The notes under the pieces were generated by a model. The model was not told the origin of the DNA. It did not search any database and was given only the letters and a program-made list of their open reading frames with translations. The translations under genes were made by a program, and so were the position numbers. A stretch of 64,000 nt of DNA from Chryseobacterium gallinarum (lineage in GTDB: Bacteria; Bacteroidota; Bacteroidia; Flavobacteriales; Weeksellaceae): contig NZ_CP009928.1 of NCBI RefSeq assembly GCF_001021975.1, positions 186,001 through 250,000 on the forward strand. The letters are read 5' to 3'. Below are positions 17,721-27,819 of this stretch, piece after piece (the stretch's first letter is position 1; every line of letters starts with the position of its first letter).

Positions 17721-19349
17721 TTGATACCAATAATTGACATATTTGCAGGTCCTGGTGGCCTTGGTGAAGGATTCTCATCCTTACGGGATGACAATGGAGA
17801 AAGAATATTTAAAATCAAATTGTCTATAGAAAAAGATCCATATGCACACCAAACTTTAAAACTCAGAAGTTTTTTTAGAGAATTTAATATTGGTCAGGTG
17901 CCAGATGATTATTATGCTTTTGTAAGAGGCGAAATCACTCTTACCGAATTATATAAAAAACATCCAGAACAAGCGGCATCAGCTGAATTGGAAGCATGTT
18001 GTGGTACATTAGGAGAACCTGATAAAGGAGATACCAATGCATTGACAAACGAAGAAGTCGATAATAAAATTCAGGACGCTCTGGAAGGACGAACTAACTG
18101 GGTTCTGATCGGGGGCCCACCATGTCAGGCCTATTCACTGGTTGGCAGGTCAAGAAGGCAGGAAAAAATACTCGATGAAGCTAAAGACAAAAGAGTTGGT
18201 CTTTACAAGGAGTATCTGAGAATAATTGCTGTTCATCAACCTGCTGTTTTTGTGATGGAAAATGTAAAAGGAATATTATCTGCTAAAACAGAAGACAGTC
18301 AGATTTTCAGTAAAATTTTGGATGACCTTTCAGACCCTATAGGAGCTTGTATTTCTGAAGGAGAAATAACTAATAATAATCAACCACATATTAGATACAG
18401 AATATATTCTTTAACAAAATTACCTACTAATTATGATCTTTATGGCAATCCAGTATTTAAATCTACTGATTTTATTATTAAGTCTGAAGAATATGGAATC
18501 CCTCAAAAAAGACATAGAGTAATTTTATTAGGAGTTCGTGAGGATATTCCTGCACCAGAACAAATTCTTGAAAAAAGTGATGAAATTCCCCTTTCCTCTG
18601 TTATTGGGAGCCTACCGGAAATACGAAGTGGTATTACCCGTAGCTTCACTCATTTTACTATGGAGTCTGATGAAGAAGGGAAACTGAAAAAAAAGAGACA
18701 TTATGAAAAAGTAAATGATTGCTTTGAAGAATGGTCAGCTTATATGGAGGATTTTAATAATCAGATTACTGATGTTCTTGGAGTTGGGGTAGAACAATTA
18801 AGACTTCCGGAGACTTTAGGTGAAGAATATATTCCTATAGAAAATTATGATTTAGCAGCAGACCACCCATTATCAAACTGGTATTCAGACAATAACCTTA
18901 ACGGAATTCTTCATCATGTATCACGTAAACATTTACTTCAGGACATCAAAAGATATATGTTTGCGAGTCGTTATGCGGAGTTGCATGGTAATTTTCCTCG
19001 TCTTGAAGATTACAGAGATGCCGGAGATGATTTAATGCCAGATCATGAAAATGCTGAATCAGGGAAATTTACAGATCGCTTCCGGGTACAACTCCCAAAC
19101 ATACCAGCTACTACAATTACAAGTCACATTTCTAAAGATGGGCATTATTTTATTCACTATGATCCACAACAAAGCAGAAGCTTTTCGGTAAGAGAAGCTG
19201 CTCGTGTACAGACTTTTCCTGATAATTACTATTTCTGTGGTGGAAGAACTCAGCAGTTCCATCAAGTGGGCAATGCAGTTCCTCCATATTTGGCATATCA
19301 GATTGCTCAAATAGTTAAAAACCTTGTACCAGATGAGAATGAAAACTAA
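17721..19349 (+). CDS. DNA cytosine-5 methyltransferase
   Basis: 542 residues. The TTG at 17721 is the only plausible start: a stop codon lies in frame at 17712 and motif I begins almost at once (PIIDIFAGPGGLGEGF). Other C5-methyltransferase motifs follow in order: IV with catalytic Cys135 (GGPPCQAYS), VI (MENVKG), VIII (QKRHRV) and IX/X (SVREAARVQTFP, then GNAVPP). About 100 extra residues sit between motifs I and IV, and the target-recognition region lies between about 270 and 480. It should methylate cytosine in the host's own recognition sites within a restriction-modification type defence operon. The site itself cannot be predicted from sequence alone. Confidence 0.95.
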   Translation: MIPIIDIFAGPGGLGEGFSSLRDDNGERIFKIKLSIEKDPYAHQTLKLRSFFREFNIGQVPDDYYAFVRGEITLTELYKKHPEQAASAELEACCGTLGEPDKGDTNALTNEEVDNKIQDALEGRTNWVLIGGPPCQAYSLVGRSRRQEKILDEAKDKRVGLYKEYLRIIAVHQPAVFVMENVKGILSAKTEDSQIFSKILDDLSDPIGACISEGEITNNNQPHIRYRIYSLTKLPTNYDLYGNPVFKSTDFIIKSEEYGIPQKRHRVILLGVREDIPAPEQILEKSDEIPLSSVIGSLPEIRSGITRSFTHFTMESDEEGKLKKKRHYEKVNDCFEEWSAYMEDFNNQITDVLGVGVEQLRLPETLGEEYIPIENYDLAADHPLSNWYSDNNLNGILHHVSRKHLLQDIKRYMFASRYAELHGNFPRLEDYRDAGDDLMPDHENAESGKFTDRFRVQLPNIPATTITSHISKDGHYFIHYDPQQSRSFSVREAARVQTFPDNYYFCGGRTQQFHQVGNAVPPYLAYQIAQIVKNLVPDENEN

Positions 19350-19447
19350 TATACTTGGATTATATACTGCTTTATATCTTGCAAAATTTAATGAAGAAGC
19401 GTATTTTAAAGAATAGAAAACAGCAAATATGAATAAAAACTATAACT

Positions 19448-20932
19448 ATGGATATAAATCATTTAAAAAAATATGAGTGTGAGAATGCCCCACCACATGC
19501 AGGTAATATGATTAAAGGGTACCGTTCCATTGGGTATAATTTAGGAACTGCTGTCGCCGATATTATTGATAATAGTATTGCTGCAGATGCAAAAAATATA
19601 TGGATTGATTTTGAATGGAATGGTAAGAATACTGCATTAACAATAACAGATGATGGAAATGGAATGTCACTCAAGGAACTAGTTATTGCTATGACTCCTG
19701 CATCAAAGGACCCTTTATTAGAAAGATTTGATGATGATTTGGGAAGGTTTGGTTTAGGATTAAAAACGGCTTCTTTTTCCCAATGTCGTATTCTTACTGT
19801 TGCAACTAAACAACTAAATACAGATATTATTTTTCGATCATGGAATATGGATTATGTTAATGAAGCAGGTTGGAAATTGTTAAATTACCTTAATGATGAA
19901 ACTTTAATTAACAGACTCTTGGACTCGAAAAAAGGAACAACTGTAATATGGCAGGATATTGATCATCTTACAAAAAATACTATAAAAGAAAATCAAAAAG
20001 ATTTAGAAATTTTTCTGACAAAAATAAAACAAATGGAGATGCATCTTTCAATGGTTTTTCATTTGTTTATTCAGACTAAAAAACTTAATATTAGTATTAA
20101 TAATGTTAAAATTCGGGCTTGGGATCCTTATATTACGACTAATCATCACACTCAAAAAGGAATAGAATATATACTGAGAGATGGAATAACTGTACAGTCA
20201 TTTATTCTTCCTCATACATCTGAATTATCCAAAGAAGACTTTGATAATGGAGGATGGATAAAAGGGTGGAATGCTCAGCAAGGATTCTATATTTACCGTA
20301 ATAATCGTATGATTATAGCTGGAGAATGGCTAGGAATGTACAAGCAGGAAGAACATAATAAGTTGTCTCGCATTAAAGTAAATATTCCAAATACAGCGGA
20401 ATCAGATTTAGAATGGCAATTAGATATTAAAAAATCTGTTATTCAAGTTCCTCATGATATTCGCCAAAAATTGAAAAATATTGCTGATGAATCGAGAAAA
20501 GATGCAGTAGAAGTTTATCGGAAAATTGGAAAAAGGGAAAAAAGAAAATCTACTAAAGAAGATATTCCAGTTTGGATGCCACATAAAAGAAAAGGGAAAA
20601 GAGGTTATCAAATAAATAAAGAGCATCCCCTGATAAAAAACTTTATTTATGAAAACAGTCATAATAAAGCAAAGCTGAACCGTTTTTTTTATCTACTGGA
20701 AGAAACATTACCTCTTTCAATGATTATTATAAATGAAAGTGAATACAAAGACATGCAGCAACTTCCTTTTGAAGGTAAATCTATGTCTGATCTTATAAAT
20801 ATGATAACTGAATTATACCAATCTCTTGTGAATATTGGTCTATCACATGAAGATGTAATTGAGGAAATTCTTCGGACTGAACCATTTAATCACTACCCTG
20901 AATTAACAGAAAATATTCAAAATGAACATTAA
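19448..20932 (+). CDS. GHKL ATPase, MORC/MutL-like, of a restriction-type operon
   Basis: 494 residues with an HSP90-like (GHKL) ATPase domain in the first 250. The N box is ADIIDNSIAADA with Asn42, the G1 box DDGNGM (68-73) and the G2 box GRFGLGLKTASFSQ (99-112). The C-terminal half is lysine-rich, with a basic stretch near 390 (PHKRKGKRGY). MORC/MutL-like GHKL proteins are known from Bacteroidota and other bacteria in operons with a Z1 helicase, a small nuclease, Vsr and a DNA methyltransferase, which is exactly this context. It probably acts as an ATP-driven clamp or sensor on DNA. It overlaps the next gene by 11 bases. Confidence 0.85.
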   Translation: MDINHLKKYECENAPPHAGNMIKGYRSIGYNLGTAVADIIDNSIAADAKNIWIDFEWNGKNTALTITDDGNGMSLKELVIAMTPASKDPLLERFDDDLGRFGLGLKTASFSQCRILTVATKQLNTDIIFRSWNMDYVNEAGWKLLNYLNDETLINRLLDSKKGTTVIWQDIDHLTKNTIKENQKDLEIFLTKIKQMEMHLSMVFHLFIQTKKLNISINNVKIRAWDPYITTNHHTQKGIEYILRDGITVQSFILPHTSELSKEDFDNGGWIKGWNAQQGFYIYRNNRMIIAGEWLGMYKQEEHNKLSRIKVNIPNTAESDLEWQLDIKKSVIQVPHDIRQKLKNIADESRKDAVEVYRKIGKREKRKSTKEDIPVWMPHKRKGKRGYQINKEHPLIKNFIYENSHNKAKLNRFFYLLEETLPLSMIIINESEYKDMQQLPFEGKSMSDLINMITELYQSLVNIGLSHEDVIEEILRTEPFNHYPELTENIQNEH

Positions 20933-21458
20933 TTTGATAGAACTTGAAACTGAAAAACATCACTTTCTTACACCTGCTGCGGGTACAAATTTTGGACATG
21001 CAGCATCTATATGCCTAGAAAGCCAAGGGCATGATATTAGTGTAGATATTGCTGGAGAGGGCCATTATTGCAAGATTTATAAAACAATCCGTTATGATGT
21101 GAATAATCAGATGAAGCGTACTTGGGGAGATGAAGAGTACACAACAGAACAGGGTGCATATGGTGTTGCTCTTTTAGTGGCATCAGCAGAAATGAATGTA
21201 AAAGCAATAGAAAAATCTAGAAAAAAAACAGGTATAGACTATTGGTTAGGAACAGAAGATAACGACTTCTTGTTCCAAAGAAAAGTAAGGTTAGAAGTTT
21301 CAGGAATTAGAAATGGAACAGATTATCAACTAAATCAAAGATTTGATAATAAAATGGAGCAGTCAGAAAAATCAGATACAACAAAATTACCTGCTTTAAT
21401 TGTTGTAGTAGAGTTTAGTTCCCCACGTATAAAAACAGGATTAAGAAACATATTATGA
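20922..21458 (+). CDS. Putative PD-(D/E)XK-type nuclease subunit
   Basis: 178 residues, overlapping the ATPase gene by 11 bases and the helicase gene by 4 (ATGA). A conserved-looking core contains EQGAYGVALL (77-86), GIDYWLG with Asp106, and RLEVSGI with Glu125. The pattern D-x18-E-x-S recalls the restriction-endonuclease fold, with the final Lys replaced by Ser; this is a tentative reading. Operons that pair a MORC-like ATPase with a Z1 helicase commonly carry a small restriction-endonuclease-fold protein at this place, which supports the call. It would be the cutting subunit. No signal peptide or membrane segment is present. Confidence 0.6.
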   Translation: MNINLIELETEKHHFLTPAAGTNFGHAASICLESQGHDISVDIAGEGHYCKIYKTIRYDVNNQMKRTWGDEEYTTEQGAYGVALLVASAEMNVKAIEKSRKKTGIDYWLGTEDNDFLFQRKVRLEVSGIRNGTDYQLNQRFDNKMEQSEKSDTTKLPALIVVVEFSSPRIKTGLRNIL

Positions 21459-24400
21459 CAAATGAAAAACTAGAAGAATTTCATCGTATTGCGATGGATA
21501 ATGCTGAATTAGCTCTGATAGCATTGCATAATAATGACATTGAAAAATTTCAAGCATTATCAGCTGAAGCATTCTTTTATGAAAAGAAAGCTGCTCTTGG
21601 ATTATACAATGAGCAAATAGAACCATCTCGCTCTATACTTTTTAGAAGTGCTGCTTATATAGCTTTAGACAATGCTGATTTCTCTGAAGCTCAAAAACTA
21701 TATGAATATGCATTGGATGGTGATATTCCCGGAGAAATGAAAGAAGAACTGGAAGAACTTAAAACGGAAATAGATCGTATCAAGACAGAAAATGAAAGCC
21801 TAATACAAAATACTCTTACATTTTTGAATACCCGTCCTCGCCCAATAAAAAAAGAAGAAATAGAAGCTGATGTAACAAGAGCCTCACGTGCTTTTGAATC
21901 AAAAGAGATTAATTGGAAATATGTATATAGCTACCTAGAAAAACAATTTAGTATTGAAGCAGAAAAACACATAACTATAAATGAAAAAGACACATACGAA
22001 CCATGGGTACATAATAAAAAAGGAATTGTCAAAAAACGTTTTTGGGAAAGATATATAAATTATCTCCAAAAAGAAAAAGAATGGGCTCCTGACACACTCG
22101 ATAAACTTGATGATATTACAGATGATATTTTAGATCATTTAAAAGATCCAACCAGCAAAGGTGACTGGGATAAAAAAGGGTTAGTTGTAGGGCAGGTACA
22201 ATCTGGAAAGACAAGTAATTATACAGGTCTGATATGCAAAGCAGCTGATTATGGTTTTAAAATAATTGTTGTTTTGGCGGGAACAACTAATGATCTTCGC
22301 TCCCAAACTCAATTAAGAATAGATGAAGGGTTCCTTGGCTGGGACACAAAAGTAGATAGAGAAGGTTATGAAAGCAGGCATTTCGGAGTTAGCAAATATG
22401 ATTCCTCACCTCAAGCTCATTATTTTACAACGAGTGCAATAGATGGGGATTTTAAAACAACAGCAAGACATATAATTGGTACCAACCCTCGAAGTGGCCA
22501 TATAATTGTTATAGTCAAAAAACATCCTACAATCCTAAAAGAATTTATTCGTTGGTTTGCAGAAAGAGGAGAAAATCAAAGAGACGGAAAAACACTTGTA
22601 AAAAAACTACCTTTGCTTTTAATTGATGATGAAGCAGATAATGCATCAATCAATGTCTCACCTCAAAGCATTTCTACCATTAATGGACTTATACGTTCAT
22701 TATTGTCTCTTTTCCAACAAAGTGCATATGTTGGTTATACCGCAACTCCCTTTGCCAATGTATTTATTCCACTAACAGAAGAAGAAAATCATATACCAAA
22801 AGGGTTGAATATTCAACTTAATGAATTTTGGAAATATTCAGGAAAGGATCTTTTTCCAAAAGACTTTATCATAAATATTCCTCCTCCATCCAATTATATT
22901 GGCCCCAAAGAAATATTTGGTATTGATACAACTATAACGACTAACTTAGATGAGGTTAAAGGATTACCATTGATAAGAGAATTTACTGTTGATACCTATC
23001 AAAAATATTATCCTGATAAACATAAAAAAGATGATACTCTACCTGAAGAGTTGCCAGAAAAGCTTAAAGAGGCCATCAAATCATTTATATTAGTTTGTGC
23101 CATTAGAAGAGTCCGGGGGCAAATTGATGTCCATAATTCTATGCTCATACATGTTACCCGATTTATAAAATGGCAAAACAAAACAGCAACACTGGTTAAT
23201 AGATTATTGAAGTTTTATCAACAGCAAATTCAATATAAACAAGGAACTCTTATTTCAGAACTTAAACAATTATATAATAGAGATTTTGTAGTCACAACAG
23301 AAATAATCAAAAATATTCCTGACACTAAAGATAGTTCTATATATAAAGTGGAATGGTTTGAAATAGAAACACAGTTAAGAAAAGCTGTGTCAAAAATTCA
23401 AGTGCGAGCAATTCACGGAGATAAAACCCAAGACGGCTTAGAGTTTGACAATATTACTTCTCTTGATTACTATGATCATCGTAAAAGAGGGCTTTCCGTT
23501 ATTGCTATTGGAGGAAATAAACTTTCAAGAGGGCTTACTCTCGAAGGGCTTTCGGTAAGCTACTATTTACGAGCAACTAAAATGTATGACACACTTATGC
23601 AAATGGGCAGATGGTTTGGATATCGTCCAGGATATTTGGATTTATGTCGCTTATATACCAGTGAGGACCTAGTAAAATGGTACAAATATATCACTGTTGC
23701 CTCTGAAGAGTTGAGAAATGAATTTGAGGATATGAAAATGGAACGCAAAAGTCCTAAAGAATTCGGCATAAAAGTCAGACAAGATCCTGATGTTCTGCAA
23801 ATAACAGCTACTAATAAAATGAAGAGTAGTCAGGAAATGGAATTAACTTTTTCTGATAAATTAAGAGAAACGTGGTGTTTCAGAAGAAATAGAAACCTTT
23901 TTGAAGATAATTTTAAACATACACATACTTTTATTAATTCATTAGGAGCTCCTAATAAAAAAAATGGGCAAGAATATGTTTGGTATAAAACTGGAAATTA
24001 TCAAGATGTGATCCGGTTTCTTAAAGGATATGTGGCAGATAACAAACTAGAACACGAAAAAATAATTGAATATATCACACAGCAGGTTACAGTAAACTTT
24101 CTAACTAATTGGACAATCGTATTAATTTCGAATAAAAACAAACAACAATATTCTTTTAAAATTGAAAATGAAGATACCTCTATAGGTACAACTATGAGAA
24201 CCGATGCAAATAAAGGAAATGGTAATTACTATGAAGTCAATAGAAGCCATATTATCGATCCCACACATGAATTTATTGATTTTGATACAAAAAGTCATAC
24301 TTATACAGAAGCCCTTCATCTAACAATTGAAGATTGGAAAAAAAGTGAACGAAAAAACAAAAGTAAAAAGCAACCTACTATCCCTTCCGGAAAAAACATA

Positions 24401-24625
24401 CGTGCAAAAAGAGCCATTACAGAAGGATTATTACTAATATATCCACTTGATCCTAAACCTAATGGATGGGAAAATTCCTCTATTGATGTTCCTTTAATAG
24501 GATATGCCATCAGTTTTCCAAAAAATGAAAACGATAAAAAAATAAAATATAGAGTTAACCAAGTCTTCATGGATGAATATGAATATGATGATGACATTGA
24601 ATTAGAAGAAATTGACCTGCAATAA
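21455..24625 (+). CDS. Z1 domain-containing superfamily II helicase-like protein
   Basis: 1056 residues. The N-terminal 150 residues are helical and charged. The ATPase core has a Walker A GQVQSGKT (246-253), a Walker B IDDEAD with Asp391 and Glu393, and the motif III-like GYTATPFANV. The Z1 domain follows, with IAIGGNKLSRGLTLEGLSVSYY and MGRWFGYRPGY. The C-terminal 250 residues are of unknown fold and end in an acidic tail. Z1 proteins are helicase-like ATPases found in restriction-modification-type operons with MORC-like ATPases. It probably translocates DNA or remodels the complex for the partner nuclease. It is the last gene of the operon. Codon use is A+T-rich like the four genes before it. 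Confidence 0.92.
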   Translation: MTNEKLEEFHRIAMDNAELALIALHNNDIEKFQALSAEAFFYEKKAALGLYNEQIEPSRSILFRSAAYIALDNADFSEAQKLYEYALDGDIPGEMKEELEELKTEIDRIKTENESLIQNTLTFLNTRPRPIKKEEIEADVTRASRAFESKEINWKYVYSYLEKQFSIEAEKHITINEKDTYEPWVHNKKGIVKKRFWERYINYLQKEKEWAPDTLDKLDDITDDILDHLKDPTSKGDWDKKGLVVGQVQSGKTSNYTGLICKAADYGFKIIVVLAGTTNDLRSQTQLRIDEGFLGWDTKVDREGYESRHFGVSKYDSSPQAHYFTTSAIDGDFKTTARHIIGTNPRSGHIIVIVKKHPTILKEFIRWFAERGENQRDGKTLVKKLPLLLIDDEADNASINVSPQSISTINGLIRSLLSLFQQSAYVGYTATPFANVFIPLTEEENHIPKGLNIQLNEFWKYSGKDLFPKDFIINIPPPSNYIGPKEIFGIDTTITTNLDEVKGLPLIREFTVDTYQKYYPDKHKKDDTLPEELPEKLKEAIKSFILVCAIRRVRGQIDVHNSMLIHVTRFIKWQNKTATLVNRLLKFYQQQIQYKQGTLISELKQLYNRDFVVTTEIIKNIPDTKDSSIYKVEWFEIETQLRKAVSKIQVRAIHGDKTQDGLEFDNITSLDYYDHRKRGLSVIAIGGNKLSRGLTLEGLSVSYYLRATKMYDTLMQMGRWFGYRPGYLDLCRLYTSEDLVKWYKYITVASEELRNEFEDMKMERKSPKEFGIKVRQDPDVLQITATNKMKSSQEMELTFSDKLRETWCFRRNRNLFEDNFKHTHTFINSLGAPNKKNGQEYVWYKTGNYQDVIRFLKGYVADNKLEHEKIIEYITQQVTVNFLTNWTIVLISNKNKQQYSFKIENEDTSIGTTMRTDANKGNGNYYEVNRSHIIDPTHEFIDFDTKSHTYTEALHLTIEDWKKSERKNKSKKQPTIPSGKNIRAKRAITEGLLLIYPLDPKPNGWENSSIDVPLIGYAISFPKNENDKKIKYRVNQVFMDEYEYDDDIELEEIDLQ

Positions 24626-25216
24626 TACGGTAGCTCATCTCTTACGAAATTAAGATAATCTTCCTTTTTGCAAACGAGCAATTAAATAGTGTAATGTAGA
24701 TTCTATAGAATGATAAAGTGTATGAATAAATAAAACGCTCTGTTTGTCATTCCGAAGGGAATCTAACCTCGCATATTTGACATTTCATCTTAAACCATTA
24801 AGAAAAAATTAAGGATATAAGAATATTAAGAGAAGCTTCGCTTTAAGGTTGCGGCTAAAGAAAATCTTTGATTTTCATCTTAACTTTTCTTAATAACTTA
24901 AAACTTCTTAATGGGTTAAAAAATAGAGTTTCATTGCAATTATTATTTAACCACTTAAGTTATTTCAAGTAACAAGCTTTGAGCATAGAAAGTATACTAA
25001 AGTTTTATAAAATCTTTGATTTTCTTCTAAAGTGAACTAAAGTGTTTTAAATAAAAACTTTTGTGACTTTTGTGGTTAAAAATTATAGTGTTTACTCCAG
25101 TTCACCAGATGATTTCTCCTAACTCCTACGCCCCTCATAATACTTTAACATCCTTTATGCCCATCCCTCGATAAATTTTCGTTCTTTTGCAAAGTTTTAA
25201 TTTATTAAGTAACCGC
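24626..25216. other. Intergenic region with dispersed repeat fragments
   Basis: About 590 bases without a credible gene. It holds a CATTCCGAAGGGAATCT-like palindromic fragment (near 24747), several stretches around AAAATCTTTGATTTTC (near 24859 and 25010), and a TTTTGTGACTTTTGTGGTTAAAA segment near 25060 that recurs in other gaps of this window. A weak TTCTTTTG box (25182-25189) lies upstream of the next gene. Confidence 0.6.
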
Positions 25217-26350
25217 ATGTCGAAGTTTGATGAAATCCGGTATTTTCATGATCATGAAGTGAATGAAAGATTACAGAGCATAGCCCGTGATCCGATGATG
25301 AAAGCACTGATGAACTTTACTTTTCCCGGCGTGGATGAGCAGGTTTGGCTGGAGCAGTTTAAAAATGTGCATTCCATTAGTGATTTCCAGCATCAGTTTG
25401 TGGCGTTTGCCGTTCGGCAGATCCTTGCGAAAAGCTCCGATGGCTTAACGACTTCGGGCTTCGATAAGCTGGATAAAAATACCCCTTACCTTTTCATCTC
25501 GAATCACAGGGATATTGTACTGGATACTTCACTGCTTAATCTTGTACTGTTGGAAGGAGGATATATTATGACCGCTTCTGCCATCGGAGATAACCTGGTT
25601 CGCAAAAACTTCTTAAACGTTCTGGCTAAACTGAACCGAAACTTTTTGGTACAAAGAGGCCTGCCGCTTCGTGAGCAGCTTACAAGCTCACAGACGATGT
25701 CTGAGTATATTAAGGAACAGCTGTTTCAGGAAAACCGCTCTGTATGGATTGCCCAGCGTGAAGGCCGTGCTAAAGACGGGAATGATGCCACTCAGCAAGG
25801 AGTTTTAAAAATGTTGGCTATGGCTGCCGGAGACCAGTCATTAATAGATTATTTTAAAACATTAAAGATCGTTCCTATCTCCATTTCCTATGAATATGAT
25901 CCTACAGATTCTTTAAAAATGCCTCAACTCCTGGCACAACACAGGGATGAGGAATACATCAAAGGAAAAAACGAAGATTTTAATACCATACTCAGCGGAA
26001 TTTTAGGGCAAAAGAAAAGAATTCATATCCATGCCGGTGATGTTATTGATACTGAATTGGATCATATTGCCGCTACGATTGAGAATAAAAACAAACAGTT
26101 GCAGGCTATTGCACAGCTTATTGATGATTCCATCATTAAGAATTACAAACTTTGGCCTACAAAATATATAGCCTACGATCTGCTCAACAATACAGACACC
26201 TACGCTTCTCAATATACAGAACAGGAAAAACAATTGTTTATCCGAAGATTAGAGATGCGTATTGATCCGTCTGATCCTGTTTCTAAAGAATATTTCCTGG
26301 CGATGTATGCTAACCCTTTGGTGAATAAATTAAAGGCTGAAGAGAAATAA
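25217..26350 (+). CDS. 1-acylglycerol-3-phosphate acyltransferase-like protein (PlsC superfamily)
   Basis: 377 residues from the ATG at 25217; the frame opens ten codons earlier at a TTG, which is less likely. The acyltransferase motif NHRDIVLD (NHx4D) lies near residue 100 and a second conserved block, REGRAKDG, near 185. These are the catalytic and substrate-binding motifs of glycerolipid acyltransferases. The N- and C-terminal extensions are larger than in ordinary PlsC, and no clear membrane segment is present. It probably acylates a lipid precursor in the inner membrane. It stands alone between the defence operon and a repeat array. The substrate is uncertain. Confidence 0.8.
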   Translation: MSKFDEIRYFHDHEVNERLQSIARDPMMKALMNFTFPGVDEQVWLEQFKNVHSISDFQHQFVAFAVRQILAKSSDGLTTSGFDKLDKNTPYLFISNHRDIVLDTSLLNLVLLEGGYIMTASAIGDNLVRKNFLNVLAKLNRNFLVQRGLPLREQLTSSQTMSEYIKEQLFQENRSVWIAQREGRAKDGNDATQQGVLKMLAMAAGDQSLIDYFKTLKIVPISISYEYDPTDSLKMPQLLAQHRDEEYIKGKNEDFNTILSGILGQKKRIHIHAGDVIDTELDHIAATIENKNKQLQAIAQLIDDSIIKNYKLWPTKYIAYDLLNNTDTYASQYTEQEKQLFIRRLEMRIDPSDPVSKEYFLAMYANPLVNKLKAEEK

Positions 26351-26386
26351 TTTCTTTACCCACAGATCTGCACAGATATTTTTTTA

Positions 26387-27545
26387 GCCACTAATGCACG
26401 AATGAATAAAAAATTCGTGTATTAGTGGCTAAAATTTTGAGAGGTTTTATAAACGCAAAGATTTTATATTCATTCCGTAAAAGTTTAAGGGAGCAAAGAA
26501 TTGAATCAATTTCATTGATTCTTACTAAGTATACGAATAGATATAAAGCTTCGTCAGCGACAAAGTCGCGCTTCTTAGCTTCCTTAAAATATCCATTACT
26601 CCCCTTAAACCTTTGCGTTTTTAAAAAAAATAATTTAAAACCACAGATATGCACAGGTTTTAATACAAAAACTTAGAAATAGTTTAAGATATTTTTTGGC
26701 CACTAATGCACGAATGGATAAAAAATTCGTGAATTCGTGGCTAAAATTTTGAGAGGTTTTATAAACGCAAAGATTTTATATTCATACCGTATTATTTCAA
26801 GAGAGTAAAGAGTTGAATCAATTTCATTGATTCTTACTAAGTATACGAATAGATATAAAGCTTCGTCAGCGACAAAGTCGCGTTTCTTAGCTTCCTTAAA
26901 ATATCCATTATTCCCCTTAAACCTTTGCGTTTTTAAAAAAAATAATTTAAAACCACAGATATGCACAGGTTTTAATACAAAAACTTAGAAATAGTTTAAG
27001 ATATTTTTTGGCCACTAATGCACGAATGGATAAAAAATTCGTGAATTCGTGGCTAAAATTTTGAGAGGTTTTATAAACGCAAAGATTTTATATTCATACC
27101 GTATTATTTCAAGAGAGTAAAGAGTTGAATCAATTTCATTGATTCTTACTAAGCATACGAATAGATATAAAGCTTCGTCAGCGACAAAGTCGCGCTTCTT
27201 AGCTTCCTTAAAATATCCATTATTCCCCTTAAACCTTTGCGTTTTTAAAAAAATAATTTAAAACTACAGATATGTACAGGTTTTAATACAAAAACTTAGA
27301 AATAGTTGAAAATATTTTTTGGCCGCTAATGTACGAATGAATAAAAAATCCGTGAATTCGTAGCTAAAATTTTGAGAGGTTTTATAAACGCAAAGATTTT
27401 ATATTCGTACTGTACTATTTCAAGGGGGCAAAGAGTTGAAATCAATTTCATTGATTCTTACTAAGCGTATGCATAATATCCTCACGCTTCATCAGCAGTT
27501 TACCGCAATCTTAGCCTCCTTAAAAATAAACCTCCCGAATCACTA
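26387..27545. repeat. Tandem array of four ~312-bp direct repeats
   Basis: Unit starts, taken at GCC of GCCACTAATG, lie at 26387, 26699, 27011 and 27322, giving periods of 312, 312 and 311. The first three units are almost identical; the fourth is diverged and fades out near 27545. Each unit has internal hairpins. In unit 1 these are 26387-26403 with 26413-26429 (16 of 17 pairs) and GAATCAAT/ATTGATTC at 26503-26521. There is also a GCGAC/GTCGC stem. Short reading frames inside (about 85 codons on the minus strand) lack a start context and change with the unit, so no gene is called. It is not a CRISPR: the units are too long and have no spacers. Confidence 0.9.
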
Positions 27546-27819
27546 TATCTTTGCGTCTAAAAAATCTTTACAGCAATTCTATTTACATCCTTCTTTAGCT
27601 TTTCCGTAAAATCACAGTATTAAGCATTTTGATCTTAAAAATCTGCGACATCTGTAAAATCTGCGTGAGAATAAATTCATAAATACCATTCAGACCACAT
27701 CAGAAGTATTTTCTCTTTACGGGTTCCCGTAATGATCTTCAACCTGTTGTTTGTAGTTTCGGCATCATAAAACAAAATGTTTTTTATCTAACCTCATTCA
27801 AAAAACAACGAATAACATT
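27546..27819. other. Intergenic region after the repeat array
   Basis: No gene is seen. It carries an AAATCTGCGACATCTGTAAA-type dispersed repeat near 27640 and a small palindrome TTACGGGTTCCCGTAA at 27717-27732. Confidence 0.55.

Noticed and set aside
24626..25216. tRNA or integration site at the end of the defence operon
   Set aside because: No tRNA-like cloverleaf, integrase gene or direct repeat bounding the operon could be found.
26391..26966. Minus-strand frames of about 87 codons within the repeats
   Set aside because: They recur only because the DNA unit recurs, lack ribosome-binding context and any recognisable domain, and are absent from unit 4.
26387..27545. CRISPR-like array
   Set aside because: Units are about 312 bases with no short repeats and no spacers, and no cas genes are nearby.
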